Positions 7,784-16,513 of a stretch of DNA of 49,557 nt are shown here, one piece after another. The stretch's first letter is position 1. Each line of letters begins with the position of its first letter. A model generated the notes under the pieces. It made no database searches and had not been told where the DNA came from. It saw nothing but the letters and a program-made list of their open reading frames with translations. The translations under genes were made by a program, and so were the position numbers. Origin of the DNA: Micromonospora sp. CPCC 205371 (lineage in GTDB: Bacteria > Actinomycetota > Actinomycetes > Mycobacteriales > Micromonosporaceae). The stretch covers positions 1 through 49,557 of the forward strand of contig NZ_JAIBNX010000037.1 of NCBI RefSeq assembly GCF_026130045.1. Direction: 5' to 3'.

Positions 7784-8488
7784 CTCCGACTGCACCGCCG
7801 GGGCGGCGGGCTCCGGGGCGCTGTCGGCCATGTTGTTGTAGCGGACCGGCGTATAGAGGCTCGCGTTGGCGGCTGTCCAATTCCGTTCGATCGTGTCCTG
7901 GCTGCCGGTCTGCTCGATGACCCTCGGCTGGGTGTGTGCGGCGTCCGCCCAACTGACGAACAGCGCCACGTGATTCTCGTCCGGGTCGCCGCTGTACCGC
8001 AGCAGCGCGTCGCCCGGCTTCAGGTCGCTACGCGGAATGACGTGCGACCGGAGGTCCAGGTTGCCGGTCCAGAACGCGCTGCCTGACCCGCCGAGACCCC
8101 ACGCCATCGAGACGAACCCCGAACAGTCGGTGCGGTAGTCGCCGTACTGATTGCGGTAGCACCGCTCCTGGCTGTAGGGGATGCCGCCGACGTCAGTCCA
8201 ACTGCGCGCGCGGACCAGCGCCTGGTCGCGTGTCATAGCCTTGTCGGCGCCGTTGTTGTCACACGGTATGGGGGTGGTCGTGACGGCGAGCGTCGTTGCC
8301 CGGCCCGGGCCCGGCGGGAGACCCGGGTACTCGGGCAGTGGCGGGTCACCGGGAACGGACGGTGTCGCTGCCGGCGCGGCCACAGCGTCCACCGGTGTCG
8401 CAATCACGGCGCCCGCAAGCAGAATCAGCAACAGGAACTGACTGCCGGCCAGTCTTCGACGCTGTCTCCAGCGTGCGGACAGGTGCAT
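6785..8488 (-). CDS. Secreted NlpC/P60-like protein with seven-bladed lectin-like propeller
   Basis: 567 residues. A signal peptide (about 1-38) is followed by a Pro-rich linker, a catalytic domain (about 80-220) and a C-terminal repeat domain (about 236-567). The catalytic domain has DCSGFVSMAW (Cys122) and ENHVALFV (His173), the Cys/His layout of NlpC/P60-type cysteine peptidases or amidases that act on peptidoglycan or surface peptides. The repeat domain is seven units of about 48 residues built on YNPxGxTLEVYAIG, NGHMYEMWWR and GWSxWHDRGG, like PLL-type fucose-binding propellers. AAAGGAAA precedes the chosen ATG. Known-family reading: an enzyme brought to glycan surfaces by a propeller lectin. 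The target is unknown. It is the last of three minus-strand genes for secreted proteins. Confidence 0.8.
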   Translation of the reverse strand: MHLSARWRQRRRLAGSQFLLLILLAGAVIATPVDAVAAPAATPSVPGDPPLPEYPGLPPGPGRATTLAVTTTPIPCDNNGADKAMTRDQALVRARSWTDVGGIPYSQERCYRNQYGDYRTDCSGFVSMAWGLGGSGSAFWTGNLDLRSHVIPRSDLKPGDALLRYSGDPDENHVALFVSWADAAHTQPRVIEQTGSQDTIERNWTAANASLYTPVRYNNMADSAPEPAAPAVQSEPVVYNPAGGSLEVYANGSNGHTYETWWREGAGWSSWLDHGGTNLAGSPAAIYNPAGETLEVYAIGTNGHMYEKWWRDGAGWSSWHDRGGTNFVGSPAAIYNPVGGTLGVYAIGSNGHMYEMWWREGSGWSAWHDRGGIGLVGSPATVYNPAGGTLEVYAIGTNGHMYEMWWREGAGWSAWHDRGGTGLVGSPAAIYNPIGETLEVYAIGTNGHMYEMWWREGAGWSAWHDRGGTGLVGSPAAIYNPIGGTLEIYAIGTNGHMYEMWWREGAGWSAWLDHGGTLTGSPAAVYNPAGETLEVYAIGANGHMYEMWWRPGGWSSWHDRGGTNLTG

Positions 8489-8553
8489 GATGATTTCCTT
8501 TCGGTCGCTCGTGGGTCGGGTCCGCCTGGGTCGATGTGATTCGAAGGGTGGGT

Positions 8554-11500
8554 TCAGGCGCTCGCCGGGGCGGGCACCTGTGTCGCCGTGTGCCAGGTCT
8601 GTCCGTCGTTGGAGACGTCCACGCGGTAGTGGGACGCGTATGCCGCTTCCCAGCTGACCACCACTCGGTCCAGTGGCCGTGTCGAGCCCAGGTCCACCGT
8701 GAGCCACCCGGGTTGTGTGCGATGGTCCACCGCGACGGCCCATCGGGTGCCTGAGTCGCCGTCGACGGCTTGCGTTGCCGGGAAGTTCGGGTCCGCCGAC
8801 GAGGCGGAGACCGGCCGACCGGCAGCCAGGTTCCCGCCTGAACCACTGTGGACGGACAGTTCCCATAGCGAGAACCCGTACTGGGTGGCCGCCCGCACCC
8901 CGTACACGCGCACATATCGGCCCGACACCGCCGGGAACCGCAGCTCGTCCACCCCACCATTGCCTGGCGGCAGCACGACGAGGTCGGTGACGCCGGCACC
9001 GGCCTGCCAGGTGGTCGCGACAAGCGCGACGTAGCGGGCCGTCGCGGTGGTGTTGGCCGAGTACGGCTGGAACGTCAGGCCGTCCGTGGAGACCTCGATG
9101 CTGGTGACTGGCGCGGTCCCCGAGGACCAGGTCGGGAACACGCCGCCGACCGCGATGGCCGCACCGAGGTCGACGACCATCCGCCGGCCGGCGGCGCCAG
9201 GTACCCACGACGTGGCCGGGTCACCATCGACCGCGAGCGCCGGATCGGTCATTCCCGGCGGTAGCGGCGAACTCGGGAATGCGGTCCGGGCTCGGGCCAG
9301 GTCGGGCGTCGGTGTGCGGAGACCGCCGAACCCGGCGCGGACGGTCTGGCCCGCGCCTGCCGTGACCGTGACGGTCTCGCTCGTCGCCAGCGACCGCAAA
9401 CGGACCGCGACCGCCGCTCCGGCGGGGCCTGTGACGTCGACGGTACGCGAGTCGCGGACGTAGATGACGGTGCCGGCTGGCAGCGCGGCGCCTGACGGGT
9501 CGGTGGCGGCGAACCGCGCCGGCGTCACCCGCGCGTCGGCCGCCGCGATGCTCACCGTGTACCGCGTGGTGTCGCCGGCCGCGACCTGCTGCACCCCCTG
9601 GTACAGGACGGTTTCCGCGGTGGGTTGGGGCACGGTGAACTGGGCACCGTTGGCGACGGCGGTGGTGAGGTTGAAGATGCTCAGGTGCCCACCAGCGAGG
9701 CTGGTGGCGAGGCCCGCGGGCACGTCGCGCGGGGCCGGAAGCGCGGCGCGCTGCGCCGTTTGGGTGGGCGTCTCGGCCGGGTACGCCTCGACGAGCATGC
9801 CCGCGCTGCCAGCGGCGGGACCGTCTGAGAGCACGAATCCGGTCGAGGAGACGGTGATCGGGTTGCTGCCGCCGCGCACCAGGAAGCCGGCACGACCGTC
9901 CACATTGAGCCAGTCACCGGCGGCCGTCGTCTCATCGGAGACGGTCGCCGCTGTCTGCCAGGTCTGTCCGTCGTTGGAGACGTCCACGCGGTAGTGGGAC
10001 GCGTATGCCGCTTCCCAGCTGACCACCACTCGGTCCAGTGGCCGTGTCGAGCCCAGGTCCACCGTGAGCCACCCGGGTTGTGTGCGATGGTCCACCGCGA
10101 CGGCCCATCGGGTGCCTGAGTCGCCGTCGACGGCTTGCGTTGCCGGGAAGTTCGGGTCCGCCGACGAGGCGGAGACCGGCCGACCGGCAGCCAGGTTCCC
10201 GCCTGAACCACTGTGGACGGACAGTTCCCATAGCGAGAACCCGTACTGGGTGGCCGCCCGCACCCCGTACACGCGCACATATCGGCCCGACACCGCCGGG
10301 AACCGCAGCTCGTCCACCCCACCATTGGCGGCCCCGGCGAGGTCCGTCGAGCCGCCGGACCAGGTGAAGGTGCGGGTCCCGTCCAGCCCGGGCACGCCGG
10401 GCATGGACAGGTTGTAGACGTTCAGTCGGCCTTCGCCCGCGGCCAGTCCGCTGGTGGCGTAGACGGCCGTGCCGTCCGGCAGCGTGGTGAAACCCGCGAC
10501 ACCGGTCGCTGTCCGTACCGCGGTGGCGGACGCGTCGACACCGTCGCGCCGCCGCGTGTACGCGTGTGCGCTACGCGCCAACACCTCAGTGTCGACGGAC
10601 GGCAGCAGGGCGGGACTCTTGCCGGCGACGTCGAACAGCCAGTCGTCGTGCTGCGGCAGGTAGGCGTACTTGACGAAGCCGGGCTTGGTGACGGCGGCGG
10701 CGAGTGCCTGGGGGGTGGCGTGCGCGAGCAGTCCCGGGCCGGCACCGTAGTCGACACTGCCGGCAAAGCGCGTGAAGTACTCGGATTGGCTGACCGGCGC
10801 CACGTCACCGGCCAGCCGGTCGCGCCACACATGCAGCAGGTAGGCCATCGCCAGCTCGGCCCGCGCCTCGGGCTCGTACTTCGGCTCGCCGCTGAACTTG
10901 GTCAGCCGGCCCGCCGGGGCGTACCGCACGTACGGCAGGAGCCGGTCGGCCAGCATCTGCTCGGCGCGCGCCGCATACCGGTCACCAGTCAACATCGCCC
11001 GAGCGGTGATCGGAAGCAGCGTCCGGCCGTACAGATGGTGCCGGTCCGCGACCGTGAAGCTCTCCGGCACGCCGGAGTCCGTGCCCAGCTGGGCCATGGT
11101 CTCCCACAGCTCGTCGCCGTTGGGCACCTGCCGCAGTTCCTCGGGCAGCGGCCGGTCGGCGAGCAGGAAATGTACCGCGTTGCGGCCCGAGTAGCCGCCG
11201 ACTGACTGCTGGTAGATCGGCGCCCAGGACCCGTGGTTCTCCACGATGAACGTGTCCCACGCGTTGTGCGCGGTGTTCCATGTGGACACCGGCCGGCCGT
11301 TGAGGACCGTGGGGTTGGCCCGGTCCGCGACCGGCAGACCGCCCATGTTGGACAGCCAGCGAGTGTGCCACTCTCGCCATCGCCCAGCCTGGCTGTCACC
11401 GGGCAACCAGGCCAGGCCGACCGCGAGCGGCATGCTACGCATGCCCATCTCCTCGATCTTCGAGTCGCCGGCATAGCCACCCGCGAGCCCGTTCGTCGAC

Positions 11501-12024
11501 CACCCGTCGACGTCACCCGAGCCGACGTTCACGATGTTGTTCGCTGAGGAGCGGACGATGGTGTCGACGCGGTTCTGCGTTGTGGCGTCCAAATCGGACC
11601 AGAGCAGCCGTGCAGCCGCCACGAAGTAGCTTTCGAAGGTGGAGTCCCAGTAAACCCGGCCACCCCAGGTGCCGCTCGATGCAACCCACCGGTTCTGCGC
11701 TGCCGCCACTCGGATGGTCCGCACCGTGTGGTCGCGCAAGGTCGCGGCGCTGACGCCGGCGAGCTGTTCGTCGTACCCGCCGGACGTCAGCAGGACGGCG
11801 TTGCCCAGTACACCGGCGAAGTAGAAGTCCTGGATGCGGTATGTGCCCGCGGCGGCGTCCCAGGTGCTCTCCATGAACGGCGTGTTCAACAGCAACGCTT
11901 GCCGGTAGACCGCCGCGGCGGCATCCTCCGGCGCCGCGGCCCGCGCGGCACGCGGCGTCGTGGGCGCCCCCCCAGGGCCCGCACCGACCCCGGCCAGCAA
12001 TGCGGCCACGAGCCGGGATCTCAT
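8554..12024 (-). CDS. Large secreted protein: predicted helical-toroid catalytic region plus discoidin (F5/8C) domains
   Basis: 1156 residues. The start has a weak signal peptide (MRSRLVAALLAGVGAG). Residues about 35-430 look like an (alpha/alpha) toroid as in polysaccharide lyases and related enzymes, with aromatic-rich motifs such as VENHGSWAPIYQQ and WNTAHNAWDTF. I could not place it in a named family. Two identical discoidin-like domains lie at about 566-690 and 1021-1144, with a third, diverged one (about 870-1000) before the second copy. Such domains usually bind sugars. With the lyase at 19428 and the propeller protein next door it is probably a polysaccharide-active enzyme (inference). 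A GTG start five codons upstream is possible; neither start has a strong ribosome site. Confidence 0.65.
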   Translation of the reverse strand: MRSRLVAALLAGVGAGPGGAPTTPRAARAAAPEDAAAAVYRQALLLNTPFMESTWDAAAGTYRIQDFYFAGVLGNAVLLTSGGYDEQLAGVSAATLRDHTVRTIRVAAAQNRWVASSGTWGGRVYWDSTFESYFVAAARLLWSDLDATTQNRVDTIVRSSANNIVNVGSGDVDGWSTNGLAGGYAGDSKIEEMGMRSMPLAVGLAWLPGDSQAGRWREWHTRWLSNMGGLPVADRANPTVLNGRPVSTWNTAHNAWDTFIVENHGSWAPIYQQSVGGYSGRNAVHFLLADRPLPEELRQVPNGDELWETMAQLGTDSGVPESFTVADRHHLYGRTLLPITARAMLTGDRYAARAEQMLADRLLPYVRYAPAGRLTKFSGEPKYEPEARAELAMAYLLHVWRDRLAGDVAPVSQSEYFTRFAGSVDYGAGPGLLAHATPQALAAAVTKPGFVKYAYLPQHDDWLFDVAGKSPALLPSVDTEVLARSAHAYTRRRDGVDASATAVRTATGVAGFTTLPDGTAVYATSGLAAGEGRLNVYNLSMPGVPGLDGTRTFTWSGGSTDLAGAANGGVDELRFPAVSGRYVRVYGVRAATQYGFSLWELSVHSGSGGNLAAGRPVSASSADPNFPATQAVDGDSGTRWAVAVDHRTQPGWLTVDLGSTRPLDRVVVSWEAAYASHYRVDVSNDGQTWQTAATVSDETTAAGDWLNVDGRAGFLVRGGSNPITVSSTGFVLSDGPAAGSAGMLVEAYPAETPTQTAQRAALPAPRDVPAGLATSLAGGHLSIFNLTTAVANGAQFTVPQPTAETVLYQGVQQVAAGDTTRYTVSIAAADARVTPARFAATDPSGAALPAGTVIYVRDSRTVDVTGPAGAAVAVRLRSLATSETVTVTAGAGQTVRAGFGGLRTPTPDLARARTAFPSSPLPPGMTDPALAVDGDPATSWVPGAAGRRMVVDLGAAIAVGGVFPTWSSGTAPVTSIEVSTDGLTFQPYSANTTATARYVALVATTWQAGAGVTDLVVLPPGNGGVDELRFPAVSGRYVRVYGVRAATQYGFSLWELSVHSGSGGNLAAGRPVSASSADPNFPATQAVDGDSGTRWAVAVDHRTQPGWLTVDLGSTRPLDRVVVSWEAAYASHYRVDVSNDGQTWHTATQVPAPASA
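8591..8962 (-). repeat. Exact 372-bp direct repeat, copy near the gene 3' end
   Basis: Identical base for base to 9956-10327, offset 1365 bp (455 codons, in frame). It encodes one discoidin domain of the toroid/discoidin protein. Identity stops abruptly at both ends. Confidence 0.95.
9956..10327 (-). repeat. Exact 372-bp direct repeat, central copy
   Basis: Partner of 8591-8962, with no base difference found by eye. It encodes the first discoidin domain. Such a block is also a classic site of short-read misassembly, so the copy number needs care. Confidence 0.95.
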
Positions 12025-12108
12025 CAAAGCCGCCACCACCTACTCAGTCGCACGGCGGTGGGACGCCCATATCGAGGCCACGGACACCCCACCCCCGTTA
12101 GCCGTCCA

Positions 12109-13386
12109 CTATGGGGCGTACGCCTGCCGCAGATCGATGTCGTGGTTGAGCCATGCCTCGGTGTACACGTCCGCGAAGTACACGTGTGAACTGCAACCCG
12201 TCCTGTTCGTCGGCTCGCCGGTGCACGCCGCCGGGAATTGCTCCGAGGGTCCTCCGCTGATCATGCCGATCGCTGTGACGTTGTCGCCGTTGGGCACGAA
12301 CACCGGCCCGCCGCTGTCACCGGGCCCACCCATCGACTGACCTGCGACGTTGCTCTCGACGGTCCACAGCCAGGCCTCGTACGGGCCCATGGTGTCCCCG
12401 GCCGAGTCCAGCCAGTGCGGGCCGCCGTCCGTGACGCTCCCGTAGCAGCGCACGCCGCTAAACGATCCCGACGTGCACACCCGATTCATGCTGCGGGTGG
12501 GTTGCGCCATCGCCGTGACCGATTTGGGGAACTGGTTGATCTTGGGAAGGATCGGACCGTCCCAGGTGCTCGGCACGGTAGACGCCGCCGTCTTGATGTA
12601 GGCGATGTCGTGCCGGGGATCGACCACGGTCACCTGCCCGATGTACGACCCGTACGGGGATCCCGCCACGTCCGTCGTCCAGAAGCGCGGATCGGCGGTA
12701 CGGACGCAGTGATAGGCGGTGATCATGTACCCCGCCCCGTTGCCGGTGCTCCGGCCGGTGAAGCCGCTGGTACATTCACCGAAACCTGCCGTGCTCTGGA
12801 TGTGTGCGCCCGCGATGAACGGCGCGGTGTCGTTGTCTCTGTTGAACGTCCGCATCGGAGCGCCTCGTTCGACCACCACCGTGCCCGGCCCGTAGGCGTC
12901 GAACTCACTGGCCAGGCCGCGCGCCGCGCCGGTGAGGTCCTTGACCCGGATGGTCACCGGACCGGTCCATCGGCTGGTGACGCTCGTGATCTCGATGCCG
13001 CGTTTCGCCACCGTGTCCCGCTGCGCGGCGATCCTCTCGATGAGGTCGTAGGTCTCCTTCTCGGTCAGTGGCGCTGCGCGGAACTCGACATCGACGCCGG
13101 TCTCCTTCCGTGCCGCGGCGTAACGCGGCGACGCGCCGCCGCCCTTGCGGTACACGAGCACCTTCTGGGTCTTGGAGTCGATCTCGATGGTGGCGAATGC
13201 CGCGTCGCCGTCGCCCTGCTTCCGTAGACCTTCGGCGGTCGCTTCGGCGCTCAGCAGCCAGGCCTCGCTGGCTGGGTCGATGTCTTTGGGCGTCTCCGCG
13301 CGGGCCGGCGAGCCGGCGACCACGAGCATGATGCTCGCCGCCGCCGCACCGCCGACCGCCAGTCGACGCATTCCCCGTTGGCTCAT
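12109..13386 (-). CDS. Secreted trypsin-like serine protease with propeptide
   Basis: 425 residues. A signal peptide (about 1-30, ending PARA) is followed by a propeptide-like segment (about 31-190) and a chymotrypsin-fold domain. The triad is visible as His226 (ITAYHC), Asp260 (RHDIAYIKT) and Ser358 (GPGDSGGPVF), and the cysteines are placed to form disulfides. The layout resembles alpha-lytic/streptogrisin-like secreted proteases, although the propeptide is not clearly of that family. GGAGGAGG precedes the ATG. The gene is divergent from the second AfsR-type regulator, with a 115-bp shared gap, and is likely its target (inference). Confidence 0.85.
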   Translation of the reverse strand: MSQRGMRRLAVGGAAAASIMLVVAGSPARAETPKDIDPASEAWLLSAEATAEGLRKQGDGDAAFATIEIDSKTQKVLVYRKGGGASPRYAAARKETGVDVEFRAAPLTEKETYDLIERIAAQRDTVAKRGIEITSVTSRWTGPVTIRVKDLTGAARGLASEFDAYGPGTVVVERGAPMRTFNRDNDTAPFIAGAHIQSTAGFGECTSGFTGRSTGNGAGYMITAYHCVRTADPRFWTTDVAGSPYGSYIGQVTVVDPRHDIAYIKTAASTVPSTWDGPILPKINQFPKSVTAMAQPTRSMNRVCTSGSFSGVRCYGSVTDGGPHWLDSAGDTMGPYEAWLWTVESNVAGQSMGGPGDSGGPVFVPNGDNVTAIGMISGGPSEQFPAACTGEPTNRTGCSSHVYFADVYTEAWLNHDIDLRQAYAP

Positions 13387-13501
13387 GGGCAGCCTCCTCC
13401 TTGTTGGGTGAATGGCGTATCCCAGGCCAGCGCAATCTATCGATGCAACCTTGCGCTTTCCTTGCCGCTACACTGTGCGGTCGGCACAGGGGAGACGGGG
13501 C

Positions 13502-16297
13502 ATGCTGGAATTCCGCTTGCTCGGGCCGGTCGAGGTCGTGGTCGATGGCCAGCCGGTCCGCGTCGGGCCGCCGAAGCGGCTGGCGGTGTTGGCCGCGCTG
13601 GCCATGGACGCGGGGCGGCCGGTAACCGTGGAGACGCTGGTCGACCGGGTGTGGGGCGCCGAGGCGGCGCCGGCTAACCGCGCCACCCTCTACAGCCACA
13701 TCACCCGCATCCGCCAGCTGGTCGCCGACGCGGCGGCCGCGAGCCGGTCGCCCGCCGCTGTGCAGCGCGTTCCCAACGGGTATGTCCTACGTGCCGAGCC
13801 GGACGCGATCGACCTGTTCCGGTGCCGGCGCCTTGCTGACCTCGCCCGGGACGCGCCCGCGGGTCCGGCAAGGGCCGCGCTGCTGCGGGAGTCGCTTGAG
13901 CTATGGCGCGGTGAGCCGCTGTCGGGTGTGACCGGCGCCTGGGCCGACCGGGTGCGGCACGCGCTGACCGACCAACGGATCGCGCTGCTCGCCGCTTGGG
14001 CCGCGGACGAGATCGACGTCGGCCGCCACGACGTGGTACACGAGGAAATGTCGGCGGTCCTCGCCGACCATCCGCTGGCCGAGCCGCTGGTCGCCGTGCA
14101 GATGCGTGCGCTGTTCCGCGGTGGGCGCGCCGCCGAGGCGCTGGCCCAGTACGCCACCGTCCGCCAGCGCCTCGCCGACGAGCTGGGCACCGAACCGGGT
14201 CCGGAGCTGCAACGACTGCACGAGGCGATCCTGCGCGGCGGCCTGGAGTGGCGTCCGGCTGCCGCGCCGCCGCCCGCGCCGCACCCGGCGGGAGTCGTGC
14301 CGGCCCAACTGCCGCTGGACGTTTTCGGCTTCACCGGCCGCCTGGACGAGCTGGACCGGCTGGACCAGATCGGACGGGACAGCAGCGCACAACCCACGAC
14401 CGTGGTGATCTCTGCGGTGTCCGGCACCGCCGGGGTCGGCAAGACGGCCCTGGCCGTGCATTGGGCACAGCGCGCCGCCGGCCGGTTCCCCGACGGACAG
14501 CTCTACGTGAACCTGCGCGGGTTCGACCCCAGCGGCGCGGTGATGTCGCCGGCCGAGGCCATCCGGGGATTCCTGGACGCCTTCCAGGTGCCGCGTGACC
14601 GGATACCGGCGGGCCTACAGGCACAGGTAAACCTTTACCGGAGCCTGTTGGCCCACAAGCGGGCGCTCGTGGTGCTCGACAACGCGCGCGACGCCGAACA
14701 GGTCCGCCCGCTGCTGCCCGGCGCCCCCGGCTGCATGGTCCTGGTGACGAGCCGCAACCGGCTCGCGGGCCTGATCGCGGCCGAGGGCGCGCAGCCACTC
14801 CACGTCGACGTGCTCACCGTGGCCGAGGCACGGCAGCTACTCGCCCGCCGCCTCGGCGCCAGCCGGCTAGACGCCGAACCGGACGCCGTCGCGGATCTGA
14901 TCGTCTACTGTGCCCGGCTGCCCCTCGCCCTTGCCATCGTGGCGGCGCGTGCCGCCACCCATCCGGAGCTTCCCCTCAGCATGCTGGCGGCCGAGCTGCG
15001 GCAGGCCCGCGGCGACCTCGCGCCGTTCACCGGTGACGACCCGGCCACCGATGTGCGGGCCGTCTTCTCGTGTTCGTACGACATGCTCAGCCCCGCCGCC
15101 GCGCGCCTGTTCCGGCTGCTGGGCCTGCACCCCGGTCCCGACATCAGCGGGCCCGCTGCCGCCAGCCTCGCCGGGGCCGCGCCGGCCGCGGTCACGCCGC
15201 TGCTGTTCGAGCTGACCGAGGCGCACCTGCTCACCACCCCGGCACCGGACCGATACAACTTTCACGACCTGCTGTGCGCCTATGCCGGCGAGCTTGTCCG
15301 CCAGCGGGATTCGGACGACGAGCGGCGCGCCGCGACGCACCGAATGTTCGACCACTACCTGCACACCGCGTACGCCTGTGACCGGTGGATCTCTCCACTG
15401 CGCGGCCCGATCATCCTTCCACCGCCCACCGCGGATACAACACCGGAGGGCGTCACCACGTACGAGGCCGCGCTGGACTGGCTCACCACCGAGCACGCCG
15501 TGCTGCTGGCCACCATCAGGCTGGCCGCCGCGCAGGGATACGACAGGCGGGCCGCGCACCTCGCCTGGGTACTGGTGACCTTCTTCGATCGGCGCGGGCT
15601 CTGGCATGACTGGGTCACCACCCAGCACACCGCGCTGACCTGCGCACAACGCGTGAACGACGTGACCGCGCAGGCCAACGCCCACCGCGCGCTCGGCCGC
15701 GCCTACATCTACCTGAACCGTCCCGCCGACGCCGAGGTGCACCTCAAGAGTGCGCTGAGCAAGTACAGCGAGGTGGCCGACCACCCGGGCAAGGCGTACG
15801 CCCACCTGAACGTCGCCATCCTGCTGGGCCAGCAGGAGCGCCACCGCGAGGCTCTCGACCACGCGACGCAGGCGCTGCGCCTGTTCCGCCGCACACAGCA
15901 CCGGGTCGGCGAGGCGCTGGCGCTCAACGCGGTCGGCTGGAGCCACGCGCAGCTCGGCGACCACCACCAGGCCCTGCGGCACTGCCGTCGGGCCGTGGCC
16001 CTGCTCCGGCAGGTCGGCGATCGCAACAACGAGGCCATGACCCTGGACAGCCTGGGCTACGCGTACCACCAACTTGGTCGGCACGAGGAAGCCATCGCGT
16101 CCTACCGGCGCGCGCTCGCCATCTATCGGCAGTTCCACGCCAGCTTCTTCGCCGCCGAGACCCTCCAGCGGCTCGGCGACTCCTACGATGCCACAGCGAA
16201 CGCCGCCGGCGCTCGGCACGCCCGGGGGGAGGCGCGTGCCATCCTCGACGATCTGGGCCATCCCGACGCCGAGCAACTGCGCGCCCGGCTCGGTTAG
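13502..16297 (+). CDS. AfsR-type SARP transcriptional regulator (second of two)
   Basis: 931 residues with the same plan as the protein at 3672: DNA-binding domain (1-92, MLEFRLLGPVEV), activation domain (about 95-245), NB-ARC (P-loop GTAGVGKTALAV near 309, ALVVLDNARD) and C-terminal TPRs (about 680-925). Long blocks match the first regulator almost word for word (PDGQLYVNLRGFDP, VRPLLPGAPGC), so the two are close paralogues. GGGGAGACGGGGC precedes the ATG. It is divergent from the trypsin-like protease gene and probably controls secreted hydrolase genes in response to a small-molecule or nucleotide signal sensed by the NB-ARC/TPR part (family knowledge plus inference). Confidence 0.92.
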   Translation: MLEFRLLGPVEVVVDGQPVRVGPPKRLAVLAALAMDAGRPVTVETLVDRVWGAEAAPANRATLYSHITRIRQLVADAAAASRSPAAVQRVPNGYVLRAEPDAIDLFRCRRLADLARDAPAGPARAALLRESLELWRGEPLSGVTGAWADRVRHALTDQRIALLAAWAADEIDVGRHDVVHEEMSAVLADHPLAEPLVAVQMRALFRGGRAAEALAQYATVRQRLADELGTEPGPELQRLHEAILRGGLEWRPAAAPPPAPHPAGVVPAQLPLDVFGFTGRLDELDRLDQIGRDSSAQPTTVVISAVSGTAGVGKTALAVHWAQRAAGRFPDGQLYVNLRGFDPSGAVMSPAEAIRGFLDAFQVPRDRIPAGLQAQVNLYRSLLAHKRALVVLDNARDAEQVRPLLPGAPGCMVLVTSRNRLAGLIAAEGAQPLHVDVLTVAEARQLLARRLGASRLDAEPDAVADLIVYCARLPLALAIVAARAATHPELPLSMLAAELRQARGDLAPFTGDDPATDVRAVFSCSYDMLSPAAARLFRLLGLHPGPDISGPAAASLAGAAPAAVTPLLFELTEAHLLTTPAPDRYNFHDLLCAYAGELVRQRDSDDERRAATHRMFDHYLHTAYACDRWISPLRGPIILPPPTADTTPEGVTTYEAALDWLTTEHAVLLATIRLAAAQGYDRRAAHLAWVLVTFFDRRGLWHDWVTTQHTALTCAQRVNDVTAQANAHRALGRAYIYLNRPADAEVHLKSALSKYSEVADHPGKAYAHLNVAILLGQQERHREALDHATQALRLFRRTQHRVGEALALNAVGWSHAQLGDHHQALRHCRRAVALLRQVGDRNNEAMTLDSLGYAYHQLGRHEEAIASYRRALAIYRQFHASFFAAETLQRLGDSYDATANAAGARHARGEARAILDDLGHPDAEQLRARLG

Positions 16298-16341
16298 CGA
16301 GTCGGGCCGCTGGGTCCCGCCGTGGATGGGGGATTTGCCCC

Positions 16342-16362
16342 GCTCCGCGCCAGCCGCGGAGC
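16342..16362. terminator. GC-rich hairpin after the second AfsR-type gene
   Basis: GCTCCGCG and CGCGGAGC form a perfect 8-bp stem with a five-base loop, 45 bases after the stop. It is a likely terminator between convergent genes. The rest of the 16298-16513 gap has no recognisable gene. Confidence 0.55.
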
Positions 16363-16513
16363 CCACTAGTGTGGGGTGGAATGATCGAGAACGTTCACAG
16401 CGACCAGGTGGCGTCCCTGCCGGACGGTCGGCTGTGGCGCCCGGCGGCGTCCTTGACGAAAATCGTAGGTGGGCGGGACGAGGCCAAGCGGACGCTGGTC
16501 GGGCCGAGTGCGG

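Noticed and set aside
8489-9208. Upstream extension of the NlpC/P60-like frame
   Set aside because: It is antisense-free but out of frame with the discoidin protein on the same strand; the signal peptide and ribosome site mark 8488 as the start.
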